DNA of 64,000 bases, taken from contig NZ_JAQQWU010000014.1 of assembly GCF_028610625.1 (NCBI RefSeq), positions 1-64,000 on the forward strand, given 5' to 3'. Under the pieces are notes generated by a model that searched no databases, was not told where the DNA came from, and worked only from the letters and a program-made list of their open reading frames with translations. Origin of the DNA: Guptibacillus spartinae (lineage in GTDB: Bacteria > Bacillota > Bacilli > Bacillales > Guptibacillaceae). This document shows, piece after piece, positions 44,840-53,671 of this stretch. The position numbers were made by a program, and so were the translations under genes. Numbering within the stretch: position 1 is the stretch's first letter; the number at the start of each line of letters is the position of its first letter.

Positions 44840-46456
44840 ATGAACGAGCAAAAAAGTTGGATAAAACATTACCCCGATTCCATTTCCAGCACGATTGATA
44901 TCCCGAATATTTCTCTACAAGACATGTTAACGAAAACAGTAAAGGATTATCCAGACCAAGTCGCTCTCTCTTTTTATAATAAAAAAATAACGTATCGGGA
45001 ACTTGGACATCTTTCAACCCTTTTCGGATCAGCTCTTCAACATAATTGTGACATGCAACCAAAGGATCGAGTAGCGCTTATGTTACCAAATTGTCCTCAG
45101 TTTGCAATTAGTTATTATGGCGTGTTAAAAGCGGGAGGTACGATTACCCAGATCAATCCAATGCTTGTAGAACGTGAGCTTCAGTACATATTAGCCGATT
45201 CTGGGGCGGAAACAATCGTCATTTATGATGCGCTTTATCCAAGGTTGAAAGCTATACAGAACGAAACAAATGTGAAGAATGTCATTGTTGTTTCTCTTCA
45301 GCCTACTGAAGCGACTTTCGCTCCTGACCTTACTTTCGATGAATTTTTGCAAAGTTCGTCTAAGGCGTTAGAAGAAGTTTCAATCGATCCTAAAGAAGAG
45401 ATTGCTGTTCTGCAGTACACAGGTGGAACGACTGGAAGATCGAAAGGAGCTATGCTAACGCACCGTAATTTGATGGCAAACGTAGAGCAGTGCCTCGAAT
45501 TTTTTAAAGATGAATTCATATTTGGTGAAGAAAAATGTTTAACGGTTATTCCTTTGTTCCACGTTTTTGGGATGACATCTTGCATGAATTTATCAATTCG
45601 AATCGGAGCAGAGAGCATCATTTTGCCGAAATTCGACGTTAATGAAGTTTTAAAAACGATTGAAACAGAGAAACCAACTATGTTTCCTGGTGTTCCAACA
45701 ATGTATGTCGCTTTAACGAATCATCCAGACGCAGAAAAATATAATCTTGGAAGCATCCGAACGTGTAATAGTGGTAGCGCACCGATGCCGGTTGGATTAA
45801 TGAAAGAGTTTGAACGAAAAACTGGAGCTAAAATTCTTGAAGGATACGGGCTAAGTGAAGCCTCTCCAACTACTCATGTTAATCCTCCTTTTGGTGAGCG
45901 TAAGCCCGGGAGTGTCGGGATTGGCTTTCCTTCGACAGAATACAGGATCGTAGATTTGGGGGAAGGAAGTACAGAGGTACCTGTCGGTGAATCAGGTGAG
46001 CTGGTAATTAAAGGGCCGCAAGTGATGAAGGGGTATTGGAATATGCCGGAAGAAACGGCAAATACGTTACGGGACGGCTGGTTATACACTGGAGATATTG
46101 CGAAAATGGATGCTGATGGGTATGTCTCCATCATAGATCGAAAAAAGGATTTGATAATAGCTAGCGGCTATAATATTTACCCTCGTGATATTGAAGAAGT
46201 TCTTTATGAGCATCCAGGCATTATGGAAGCAGTGATTGTCGGTGTGCCTGATCCTTATCGGGGAGAGACAGTTAAGGCGGTGATCGTGAAGAAACCTGGA
46301 GCGAGTTTAACTGAGGAAGAAGTCATTTCTTATTGTCAAGACGAAATGGCTCCTTACAAAGTGCCTAAAATCGTAGAGTTTCGTCATGAGCTTCCTAAAA
46401 CGAGTGTAGGGAAAATTTTAAGACGTTCGATCCGTGATGAAGCCCGACAGGTATAG
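44840..46456 (+). CDS. AMP-forming acyl-CoA synthetase 2
   Basis: A 538-residue long-chain acyl-CoA ligase-like enzyme. Motifs: LQYTGGTTGRSKGAML, GYGLSEASPTTHVNPP, GWLYTGDIAKMDADGYVSI and the C-terminal KTSVGKILRRSIRDE (catalytic Lys). The sequence is close to LcfA-type fatty-acid CoA ligases. ATG 44840 follows CGGAGGTGTAAGG. It is the last catabolic gene before the TetR regulator gene. Confidence 0.9.
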   Translation: MNEQKSWIKHYPDSISSTIDIPNISLQDMLTKTVKDYPDQVALSFYNKKITYRELGHLSTLFGSALQHNCDMQPKDRVALMLPNCPQFAISYYGVLKAGGTITQINPMLVERELQYILADSGAETIVIYDALYPRLKAIQNETNVKNVIVVSLQPTEATFAPDLTFDEFLQSSSKALEEVSIDPKEEIAVLQYTGGTTGRSKGAMLTHRNLMANVEQCLEFFKDEFIFGEEKCLTVIPLFHVFGMTSCMNLSIRIGAESIILPKFDVNEVLKTIETEKPTMFPGVPTMYVALTNHPDAEKYNLGSIRTCNSGSAPMPVGLMKEFERKTGAKILEGYGLSEASPTTHVNPPFGERKPGSVGIGFPSTEYRIVDLGEGSTEVPVGESGELVIKGPQVMKGYWNMPEETANTLRDGWLYTGDIAKMDADGYVSIIDRKKDLIIASGYNIYPRDIEEVLYEHPGIMEAVIVGVPDPYRGETVKAVIVKKPGASLTEEEVISYCQDEMAPYKVPKIVEFRHELPKTSVGKILRRSIRDEARQV

Positions 46457-46496
46457 GTTGGATGCTTCCAAGTAACCTCCATATGATATAATCTAA

Positions 46497-46512
46497 ATCA
46501 ATGTAGATTGAT
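46497..46512 (+). promoter_or_regulatory. Possible autoregulatory operator before the TetR gene
   Basis: ATCAAT-GTAG-ATTGAT is a 6-base-arm inverted repeat 20 bases before the TetR start. It differs from the ACYAACCGGTTAGT palindrome, so it may be a separate autoregulation site or chance. Confidence 0.3.
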
Positions 46513-46531
46513 AGATTGAGAGGGTACTAGC

Positions 46532-47101
46532 ATGAAACACAAACTAACTGTTAAAAGTATTGAACTGTTTGAAAAAAATGGATTTAGTGAAACGTCGATT
46601 CAGGATATTGTGGATGCAATCGGTGTAACAAAAGGAACGTTCTATTATTATTTTAAGAGTAAAGAAGCATTGTTAATGGACATCCATTCTTCTTATATCG
46701 ATGGCATGATTAAGCAACAGAAAGATATTTTAGAAGACGTGTCTAAAAGTTGTAAAGAAAAACTCTACGATATGGTTTATATGCTCATCCATAACGTTGA
46801 ATTAGAAGGACACAGTGCGCGAGTTTTCTTTCGAGAAATGAAGAATTTAAAAGAAGAAAATCTCGCTGAAATCCTTCCAAAGCGTGATCAAATCCGCTAT
46901 TACTTTCAGGATTTACTAAAACAAGGTGTCAAAAATGGCGAGTTTAGAAAAGATCTCAATATTGATATCGTCACGTTTGCCATTCTAGGTATTACAAATT
47001 GGACCTATCAATGGTACAAGCCGAACGGTCCAGTGTCAGATAAAGAAGTAGCAAGTATTTTTGTTGATATGGTTTTAAATGGGATTGAGGAGAGCAGATA
47101 A
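46532..47101 (+). CDS. TetR/AcrR family regulator
   Basis: A 189-residue TetR repressor. The helix-turn-helix is SIQDIVDAIGVTKGTFYYYFKSKEALL (residues about 21-47), with the usual YYYF. The rest is the helical ligand/dimer domain. ATG 46532 follows GAGAGGGTACTAGC. Encoded in the middle of the island, it is the best candidate to bind the ACYAACCGGTTAGT operators and to sense an acyl-CoA, as FadR/PsrA-type TetR proteins do; this is inferred. Confidence 0.88.
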   Translation: MKHKLTVKSIELFEKNGFSETSIQDIVDAIGVTKGTFYYYFKSKEALLMDIHSSYIDGMIKQQKDILEDVSKSCKEKLYDMVYMLIHNVELEGHSARVFFREMKNLKEENLAEILPKRDQIRYYFQDLLKQGVKNGEFRKDLNIDIVTFAILGITNWTYQWYKPNGPVSDKEVASIFVDMVLNGIEESR

Positions 47102-47121
47102 GCTTTCCTTTTCCCAAAAAC

Positions 47122-47159
47122 ATGAAAGCGCTTGCGAATTTTACATCCTAACCGGTTAG
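47122..47159 (+). promoter_or_regulatory. Cre box and shared operator before the third operon
   Basis: ATGAAAGCGCTTGCG (47122-47136) fits the CcpA consensus WTGWAARCGYTWNCW at 14 of 15 positions. It is followed by the perfect 12-base palindrome CTAACCGGTTAG (47148-47159), part of the island motif. TTGCGA (47133-47138) could be the -35. Dual control by carbon source and pathway intermediate is plausible. Confidence 0.55.
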
Positions 47160-47180
47160 TTACTTTGAGGAGGAAATAGA

Positions 47181-48065
47181 ATGAAACTAGAAGAAATCAA
47201 AACGATAACAGTACTCGGAGCTGGCTCTATGGGGCACCAGATTGGTATGCTTTGTGCGCTTGGTGGGTATGAAACTATGATTCAGGATATAAATGAAGCT
47301 GCTCTAAAAGATGCAGGTGAAAAGCTTGAAGGAATTATGGCAAAGTGGGTTAAGAAAGGCAAAATCACTGAAGATCAAAAGACAGCAGCATTTGGAAGAC
47401 TTCAATTTTCAACAAATCTTGAAGAAGCAGCGGTAAGAGCTGACTTCATTATTGAAGCCATAGTTGAGAAATTAGATGTAAAGCGTGAAGTGTTTGAAAA
47501 GCTCGATCAATTAGCAGATCCCAATACGATTCTGGCAACTAATAGTTCTACAATCGTGAACTCATTAATTGCTTCCGCAACAAATCGTAAAGAAAAAGTC
47601 GTTAACATGCATTTCTTCTTCCCACCTCTTGTGATGGACTGTGTAGAAGTGGTCATGAGTGAAGCGACTTCCGAAGAAACAGCCCAGCTTACGATGGCGG
47701 TTTGCGAGCGTATTAATCGAACAGGGGTGTTACTAAAAAAAGAAATTTCAGGATTCGTTGCGAATCGGATTTTAGGTGCATTGCAAAAAGAAGCGATGTA
47801 TCTGTACGAAGAAGGAATTGCAGATTTCCAAGATATCGACTTGATTTGTCGCAAAGCTCTTAATCACCCAATTGGGCCATTCGAATTAATGGATCTATCT
47901 GGAATAGATGTTGGGTATTACGTGATGCAGCAACGTTATAACGAAACTGGAAATCCAGAAGACAAGCCCTCAAAATCCATTGAGGATAAAGTGAAAGCTG
48001 GAACACTTGGAAGAAAAACAGGAAAAGGCTGGTATGACTATACAAAAGAAGGAGTGAAAAATTAA
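47181..48065 (+). CDS. 3-hydroxyacyl-CoA dehydrogenase
   Basis: A 294-residue HAD/3-hydroxybutyryl-CoA dehydrogenase. The NAD motif is LGAGSMGHQIG; catalytic His144 is in NMHFFFPPL. The usual motif is HFFNP; here Phe147 replaces the Asn. The C-terminal domain has NHPIGPFELMDLSGIDV and GRKTGKGWYDY. ATG 47181 follows GAGGAGGAAATAG. It oxidises L-3-hydroxyacyl-CoA to 3-oxoacyl-CoA before thiolysis. It overlaps the following crotonase gene by one base. Confidence 0.9.
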   Translation: MKLEEIKTITVLGAGSMGHQIGMLCALGGYETMIQDINEAALKDAGEKLEGIMAKWVKKGKITEDQKTAAFGRLQFSTNLEEAAVRADFIIEAIVEKLDVKREVFEKLDQLADPNTILATNSSTIVNSLIASATNRKEKVVNMHFFFPPLVMDCVEVVMSEATSEETAQLTMAVCERINRTGVLLKKEISGFVANRILGALQKEAMYLYEEGIADFQDIDLICRKALNHPIGPFELMDLSGIDVGYYVMQQRYNETGNPEDKPSKSIEDKVKAGTLGRKTGKGWYDYTKEGVKN

Positions 48066-48841
48066 TGAAAATGGTGACGTATGAAATTCATGAAAAGACG
48101 GCTATCGTGACGATTAATAATCCCCCTTTAAATGTGATGAGCAAACAAGTATCAACTGAACTTTTTGAGGTTTTTACAGAGTTAGAAGCGAATCAAGATG
48201 CTGTAGCTGTGATTCTAACCGGTGCTGGAAACAAAGCATTCATGGCCGGAGCCGATATTAAAGAGTTTCCAGATTGGATTGGACAGACTGGCTTTAAGAA
48301 TATCGTGATGGAAACTCACCAGGTATTAAATTATTTAGATGATTTTCCAAAACCGACCATTGCTGTGCTTAATGGATTAACATTTGGTGGAGGTTGTGAA
48401 CTTGCAATGACGTGTGATATGCGAATTGCTGAGGAACATGCTCAGCTTGGACTTCCTGAAATAAAGCTAGGACTTTTCCCAGGTGGTGGAGGCACACAGC
48501 GTCTTCCTAGACTTATTGGAGAAGCGAAAGCAAAGGAAATGATGTTCACAGGTGAACCAATTTCAGCTGAAGAGGCAGATCGATACGGTCTTGTCAATCA
48601 CGTGGTACCATCCGGACAAGGCATGACTTATGCTCAGGGACTCGCTTCAAAAATAACTGGTCAATCTCTGCAGGCTTTATCACGAATCAAAAAAGCAGTG
48701 AACAATGGTGCGCACCTGCCTATTGAATCTGCCGTTGAACTTGAAGCAGAATTGTTTGAAGAAGTTTTTCAAACAGAAGATATTAAAGAAGGCGTACAAG
48801 CATTTATGGAAAAAAGAAAGCCTGCCTTTACTCACAGGTAA
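48065..48841 (+). CDS. Enoyl-CoA hydratase 1
   Basis: A 258-residue crotonase-fold enzyme that hydrates trans-2-enoyl-CoA. Oxyanion-hole segments are FMAGADIKEF and GGGCELAMTCDMRI; the catalytic Glu is in the stretch LGLPEIKLGLFPGGGGTQRL, which carries both acidic positions of hydratases. ATG overlaps the stop of the dehydrogenase gene by one base. The pairing hydratase then dehydrogenase is a beta-oxidation unit. Confidence 0.9.
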   Translation: MKMVTYEIHEKTAIVTINNPPLNVMSKQVSTELFEVFTELEANQDAVAVILTGAGNKAFMAGADIKEFPDWIGQTGFKNIVMETHQVLNYLDDFPKPTIAVLNGLTFGGGCELAMTCDMRIAEEHAQLGLPEIKLGLFPGGGGTQRLPRLIGEAKAKEMMFTGEPISAEEADRYGLVNHVVPSGQGMTYAQGLASKITGQSLQALSRIKKAVNNGAHLPIESAVELEAELFEEVFQTEDIKEGVQAFMEKRKPAFTHR

Positions 48842-48859
48842 TAGAAAAGAGGAAGTTAA

Positions 48860-49264
48860 ATGAGTGTCCATACTAATGTTAGAGTACGATTTTGTGAGAC
48901 GGATGCGCTCGGCCATGTGAACAATACTAGTTATTTTATTTATCTGGAAGAAGCGCGCGTTCAGTTTTTCGATTATTTGGGTAAGCGAACTGGCACAGAC
49001 GATTGGCCGTTCATTCTCGTTTCTACGAAATGTGATTTTTTGAAACAGGCCTATTTTAATCAGTCTCTACAGGTTGAGACAACCGTGAAGCGGATAGGGT
49101 CAAAAAGTTTCACCCTTATGCATTATATAAAAGATACGGAAAGTAATGCGGTCGTAGCTGAAGGAGAGGCAACAGTCGTTTATTTTGATTTCAAGAAACA
49201 AGCGAGTGAAGTGATCCCAGATGATTTACGCTTAAAGCTGGAGGAATCTTATCAGCTCCTCTAA
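48860..49264 (+). CDS. Acyl-CoA thioesterase (4HBT family)
   Basis: A 134-residue hot-dog-fold thioesterase. The active-site Asp is in RFCETDALGHVNNTSYFIYLEEARVQFF, the classic YbgC/4HBT motif with D-x-x-G-H-V-N-N. It hydrolyses acyl-CoA to free acid and CoA and may relieve CoA trapping or release a product. ATG 48860 follows AGAGGAAGTTAA. It is in the same operon as the hydratase gene. Confidence 0.88.
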   Translation: MSVHTNVRVRFCETDALGHVNNTSYFIYLEEARVQFFDYLGKRTGTDDWPFILVSTKCDFLKQAYFNQSLQVETTVKRIGSKSFTLMHYIKDTESNAVVAEGEATVVYFDFKKQASEVIPDDLRLKLEESYQLL

Positions 49265-49314
49265 CTATTTTTTGAGATTAATGACTGAATATTATGTAAT
49301 CAGGAGTGTGGCAT

Positions 49315-50376
49315 ATGGCTTATTCACACGATACGATCCCTGTCCGAGACGGAGAGGAGCTCGATAAACAGAAACTTGAGCAATTTATCAAGAAAAACAT
49401 TGATGATCTGAGTGATGATCCTTTACTCGTTGAACAGTTCGGTACTGGGCACTCCAATTTAACTTATCAGCTATCAATTGGTGATTGGGAAGCGGTGCTA
49501 CGTAGACCACCGCTTGGACCAGTAGCACCGAAAGCTCATGACATGCAGCGAGAGTTTACAATATTAAAAGAATTAAATCCCATTTTTCCACTAGCACCAA
49601 AACCGTATCTCTACAATGAGACTTTGCTTGATGCTCCATTCTTTCTTATGGAAAGAAGAAGAGGCATTGTTCTTGATACATCATTTCCTGAAGGCGTTCA
49701 ACCGACTGAGGATTTGTGTCGAAGCCTTTCCGAAACGATGGTAGATACGTTAGTTGACCTGCACAGCATTGATTACAAAAAGACGAACTTAGCGGAAGTT
49801 ACTCATCCAGATGGGTTTATGGAACGGCAAGTACACGGCTGGATTAAACGATACAATCGATCAAAAACAGACGATCTTCCAGGTATTGATGAACTTACAA
49901 ACTGGATGGCGTCAAATATCCCTCAATCTCAAAGTCCTACCGTTATTCATTATGATTACAAATTAAACAATGCGATGTTTGCTCATGACTACAGTGAAAT
50001 TGTTGGATTATTTGATTGGGAAATGACCACGGTAGGAGACCCGCTTGCAGATTTAGGGGCAGCGATGGGCTACTGGTTACAAAAAGATGACCCAGAGATA
50101 TTAAAAGCTGGTATGGGGAAAGCACCAGTTACAGTTATGCCTGGTTTTATAACGAGGGATGAATTTATCCAGTCATATGCGAAGAAATCGGGGCGTGACG
50201 TGTCTCAAATGAATTTTTACTTAACATTTGCCTACTTTAAACTCGCTGTCATTTGCCAGCAAATCTATTATCGATGGAAAATGGGCCAAACACAAGACGA
50301 GCGCTTCCGTCATCTTAATCAATTTGTCGCTAGTTTAATTGCCCATGCACGTGATAATGCCGGAGTAAAGCGTTAG
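49315..50376 (+). CDS. APH-fold phosphotransferase of the ACAD10/ACAD11 N-domain type
   Basis: A 353-residue aminoglycoside phosphotransferase-fold kinase. It matches the kinase domain of ACAD10/ACAD11: FGTGHSNLTY (G-loop), VLRRPPLGPVAPKAHDMQRE (Lys/Glu region), FFLMERRRGIV, catalytic IHYDYKLNN (His212, Asp214; most homologues have HGD) and metal-binding FDWEMTTVGDPLADLG (Asp234). In the mammalian proteins and in the Lva pathway of Pseudomonas putida, such kinases phosphorylate the 4-hydroxyl of 4-hydroxyacyl-CoA. ATG 49315 follows CAGGAGTG by 7 bases. The partner dehydrogenase is at 40873. Confidence 0.87.
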   Translation: MAYSHDTIPVRDGEELDKQKLEQFIKKNIDDLSDDPLLVEQFGTGHSNLTYQLSIGDWEAVLRRPPLGPVAPKAHDMQREFTILKELNPIFPLAPKPYLYNETLLDAPFFLMERRRGIVLDTSFPEGVQPTEDLCRSLSETMVDTLVDLHSIDYKKTNLAEVTHPDGFMERQVHGWIKRYNRSKTDDLPGIDELTNWMASNIPQSQSPTVIHYDYKLNNAMFAHDYSEIVGLFDWEMTTVGDPLADLGAAMGYWLQKDDPEILKAGMGKAPVTVMPGFITRDEFIQSYAKKSGRDVSQMNFYLTFAYFKLAVICQQIYYRWKMGQTQDERFRHLNQFVASLIAHARDNAGVKR

Positions 50377-50384
50377 GAGTTCAT

Positions 50385-51140
50385 ATGGGAAAAATACATG
50401 TGGTTTTGAAAAAGGAAGATATTGATCAAGCAAAAATAAGTGAAGAAAAAATTGCTGTAGTCCTTGATGTTCTTTTAGCAACTTCAACGATTACGGCCGC
50501 TCTAGAATTTGGAGCAGAGCAGGTTATTCCTGTGCTCGATCAACATGAGGCGATGCATGTAGCTAAAGCTTTACCTGAAGGAAGTTATTTGTTATCCGGA
50601 GAATATGAAGGTCGAACGATAGAAGGATTCCTTGACCCCAATCCATTGCAATTAAAGAAATCGGTTAAAGGAAAAACACTCATTTTATCAACTACGAATG
50701 GAACCGTAGCAATTAAGCGAACAAGTGAAGCAAAAAGAGTCTATGTCGCTTCATTACTAAATGGTCATGCTGTTGCAAAGAAGCTTAATGATCATCATTT
50801 TAATGAAACGATCGTGATGGTTTGTTCAGGTTCCTCTGGAGAGTTCGCGTTGGAAGACTTCTATGGAGCTGGATATCTCATTGATCAAATGCTTTCTTCA
50901 AATCCTAACTGGGAGTTAACCGATTCGTCGCGCGCAGCTCTTTCTTTCTATTCAGGTAGCGCTAATAGTGGTGAGGATGTTTTGCTTTCATCACGTGTCG
51001 GTCAAATGATTCAAAAATATGGTTTTGAAGAGGAAATCAGTTTCGTTGCTTCAGAAGGAATTTTTTCGATTATTCCTTTCGTAAAAGGTCAAAAAACAGT
51101 CGTTCGAGAGGAGGTTCATCATGACACAAACCAGATCTAG
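50385..51140 (+). CDS. ComB (2-phosphosulfolactate phosphatase) family protein
   Basis: A 251-residue member of the Mg-dependent ComB phosphatase family. The sequence AVVLDVLLATSTITAALEFGAEQVIPV is its N-terminal motif, but Leu replaces the Arg of the usual DVLRAT-S/T-T. LLSGEYEGRTIEGFLDPNP also departs from the usual GFDLGNSP. TTNGTVAI is conserved. No comA-like sulfolactate genes are near. In this operon it may remove phosphate from an acyl or hydroxy-acid intermediate. ATG 50385 is 9 bases after the kinase stop; its end overlaps the next gene by 20 bases. Confidence 0.8.
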   Translation: MGKIHVVLKKEDIDQAKISEEKIAVVLDVLLATSTITAALEFGAEQVIPVLDQHEAMHVAKALPEGSYLLSGEYEGRTIEGFLDPNPLQLKKSVKGKTLILSTTNGTVAIKRTSEAKRVYVASLLNGHAVAKKLNDHHFNETIVMVCSGSSGEFALEDFYGAGYLIDQMLSSNPNWELTDSSRAALSFYSGSANSGEDVLLSSRVGQMIQKYGFEEEISFVASEGIFSIIPFVKGQKTVVREEVHHDTNQI

Positions 51141-52869
51141 TCGATCGGGAGCCGATTTCTTGTATCAGCATTCTGGTTCTAAAGATATTTTTACACCAGA
51201 AGATTTTACGGATGAGCATAAGATGATCGCAAAAACAGCTCATCAGTTTGTGACAAAGGAAGTTGAAGCTCATCGAGAAACAATTGAAAATCAAGATTTT
51301 GATCAGGTTGTCACTTTATTAAAAAAGGCAGGGGAACTTGGTCTGCTTGGACACAGTATTCCAGAAAAGTACGGTGGTCTTGGGCTAGATAAGATATCAA
51401 AAGGGATTGTAGGAGAAGTTGTTGGGAGGACGAGTGGATACGGCGTTGCCCAATCCAATCATACGTGTATCGCAACGCTTCCAATCACGCACTTTGGAAC
51501 AAATGAACAAAAGGAAAAATACCTACCTAAACTTGCTTCAGGTGAATATCTGGGCGCTTATTGTTTAACAGAGCCGAATGCAGGATCTGATGCGCTAGCC
51601 TCTCAAACAACAGCAGTATTAAATAGCGAAGGCACTCATTATGTTTTAAACGGAACGAAGCTGTATATTACGAATGCAGTATTTTCTGATACGTTTATCA
51701 TTTATGCCAAAGTTGATGGAAAACATTTTTCAGCTTTTATTGTAGAAAAGAACTTTCCAGGGTTATCTCTAGGACCGGAAGAAAAAAAGATGGGAATCAA
51801 AGGATCATCTACACGATCGGTTATTTTAGAAGATTGCCAGGTTCCAATTGATCATCTTCTAGGTGAGGTAGGAAAAGGTCACGTCATTGCCCTTAATGTT
51901 TTGAATCTGGGACGATTCAACCTGGGCTCTGCTTGTACTGGTGGAGCAAAGCACGCGCTAAAATTAGCGTTACAACACACAAATGAACGGAAGCAATTCG
52001 GCCAAATCATTGCAAGTTTTACGGCTACTCAAGAAAAGGTAGCAGTCATGATGGCTCGAATCTATGCTTCAGAATCGCTCCAATATCGCACAGCATCCCT
52101 TCTAGAAGAGGCGATGAAAGATTTGTACAATGAAGAGGACCATCGAATCGTAGGGAAGCAAATGATGGAATATGCAGTCGAATGTGCGATTTGTAAAGTG
52201 TTTGGATCTGAAACACTCGATGAGGTTGTTGATGAGTCACTACAGTTACATGGTGGTGCAGGTTTTATTCAAGAATATCCGATTGAACAAATGTACCGTG
52301 ATTCAAGGATTAATCGCATTTTTGAAGGAACGAATGAGGTGAATCGCTTATTAATCCCAGGTAATTTACTTAAAAAGGCGATGAAAGGTGAAATTCCTTT
52401 AGAAGAACTAGTTGAAAAAGCGAAAAGAGAGTTATCTTCGAAGGAAAATCATTCTTTATCTGAAAATGATGCGATTCGAAGCATGCGAAATGTGCTTTTA
52501 GTTTGTACAGGACTGGCGTATGAAAAGCACGGTAAGGGCATCATGAATCATCAAGAATCTGTGATGAAACTTGCCAATATAGCCATTACGTTATATGCAG
52601 CTGAATCCTCCGTTTTGCGTGCCATAAAGGGAGGATTACAAGAAAATGATGTCAAAACGCTATTAGCACGTACGTTTCTCGAGGATTCGCTATTAAAAGT
52701 GGAAGCGTCAGCTCGAAAGTTGATCATGAGTGTCCTTCCTGCTCATGAAAAACGGGAAGTTCTGGATCTGATCATACGTGAACTATCAAGTTATGATTTT
52801 GGAAATTCACTTGAACGAAATCGGGAAATTGCAAAGCATAGCTACAATCATTTGAAGTATGAAGTTTAG
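51121..52869 (+). CDS. Acyl-CoA dehydrogenase 2 (FadE/VLCAD-like)
   Basis: A 582-residue dehydrogenase with the long C-terminal extension seen in VLCAD-like and B. subtilis FadE-like enzymes. FAD and substrate motifs: YCLTEPNAGSDALA, MGIKGSSTRSVI, ERKQFGQIIASF and LHGGAGFIQEYPIEQMYRD. The catalytic Glu is in RIFEGTNEVNRL (YEGT-type). It puts the trans-2 double bond into saturated acyl-CoAs. ATG 51121 follows AGAGGAGGTTCATC, inside the end of the ComB gene, so translation may be coupled. Confidence 0.92.
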   Translation: MTQTRSSRSGADFLYQHSGSKDIFTPEDFTDEHKMIAKTAHQFVTKEVEAHRETIENQDFDQVVTLLKKAGELGLLGHSIPEKYGGLGLDKISKGIVGEVVGRTSGYGVAQSNHTCIATLPITHFGTNEQKEKYLPKLASGEYLGAYCLTEPNAGSDALASQTTAVLNSEGTHYVLNGTKLYITNAVFSDTFIIYAKVDGKHFSAFIVEKNFPGLSLGPEEKKMGIKGSSTRSVILEDCQVPIDHLLGEVGKGHVIALNVLNLGRFNLGSACTGGAKHALKLALQHTNERKQFGQIIASFTATQEKVAVMMARIYASESLQYRTASLLEEAMKDLYNEEDHRIVGKQMMEYAVECAICKVFGSETLDEVVDESLQLHGGAGFIQEYPIEQMYRDSRINRIFEGTNEVNRLLIPGNLLKKAMKGEIPLEELVEKAKRELSSKENHSLSENDAIRSMRNVLLVCTGLAYEKHGKGIMNHQESVMKLANIAITLYAAESSVLRAIKGGLQENDVKTLLARTFLEDSLLKVEASARKLIMSVLPAHEKREVLDLIIRELSSYDFGNSLERNREIAKHSYNHLKYEV

Positions 52870-52884
52870 GAAGCGGTGAGAAAA

Positions 52885-53652
52885 ATGGGTAGATTTTCAG
52901 GAAAAACAGCAGTCATAACCGGTGGAGGAAGTGGAATCGGTGCTATGACAGCTAAACGAATAGCATCAGAAGGAGGAACTGTTATTCTTGTTGGTCGGAC
53001 GGAAGCAAAGTTATTGCAAACAAAAGATGACCTTAAAGGATTAGAAGGAAATGTTCTTACTTTTGTTGCTGACGTAACGAGTCAAAATCAAATCGATCAA
53101 TTGTCCTCTTTTATTAAAGAAAACACAGGAACAGTTCATGTCTTAATTAATAATGCTGGCGGATCACAAGGATCTCCGATTCTTGAGATGACAGAAGAAA
53201 ACTGGGATCATGCGCAAAACGCAAATTTAAAAAGTGTTTTTCTCGTTTCAAAAACACTTGGGAAAATGATGTTAGAAAGTGCCAAAGAAGAAGAGAAAAT
53301 GGACTTCTCGATTGTAAATGTTGCTTCTCTGTCTGGTCATAAAGCAGGGGCGCAAATCCCTCACTATAGTGCAGCCAAAGCAGCAGTTATCAATTTTACA
53401 AGAGCACTTGCAGTTGAATTATCACCATATGTTCGGGTGAACTCAGTCTCACCAGGATTTGTTGAGACGCCATTAACAGAAGACGGTTTGAAGAATGAAA
53501 GATTTGAAGCTTCTATTAAACGAAATACAGCATTAAAACGAGTGGGACAAGCTGATGAAATCGCAAATGTGATTTCGTTTGCGGCTTCATCTGAAGCGAG
53601 TTATATGACTGGTTCAGATTTATTAGTCGACGGCGGTTGGCTCATCGTATAA
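52885..53652 (+). CDS. SDR family oxidoreductase 3
   Basis: A 255-residue SDR. Motifs: VITGGGSGIGAMTA, NNAGGSQG, SVASLSG-type Ser region (NVASLSGH) and the catalytic YSAAK in PHYSAAKAAV, ending YMTGSDLLVDGG. I start at ATG 52885, five bases after GGTGA. Only 15 bases lie between it and the dehydrogenase stop. Substrate unknown; a hydroxy- or oxo-acyl-CoA is likely. Confidence 0.85.
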   Translation: MGRFSGKTAVITGGGSGIGAMTAKRIASEGGTVILVGRTEAKLLQTKDDLKGLEGNVLTFVADVTSQNQIDQLSSFIKENTGTVHVLINNAGGSQGSPILEMTEENWDHAQNANLKSVFLVSKTLGKMMLESAKEEEKMDFSIVNVASLSGHKAGAQIPHYSAAKAAVINFTRALAVELSPYVRVNSVSPGFVETPLTEDGLKNERFEASIKRNTALKRVGQADEIANVISFAASSEASYMTGSDLLVDGGWLIV

Positions 53653-53671
53653 AAAAGGAGAGTGTTGAATA

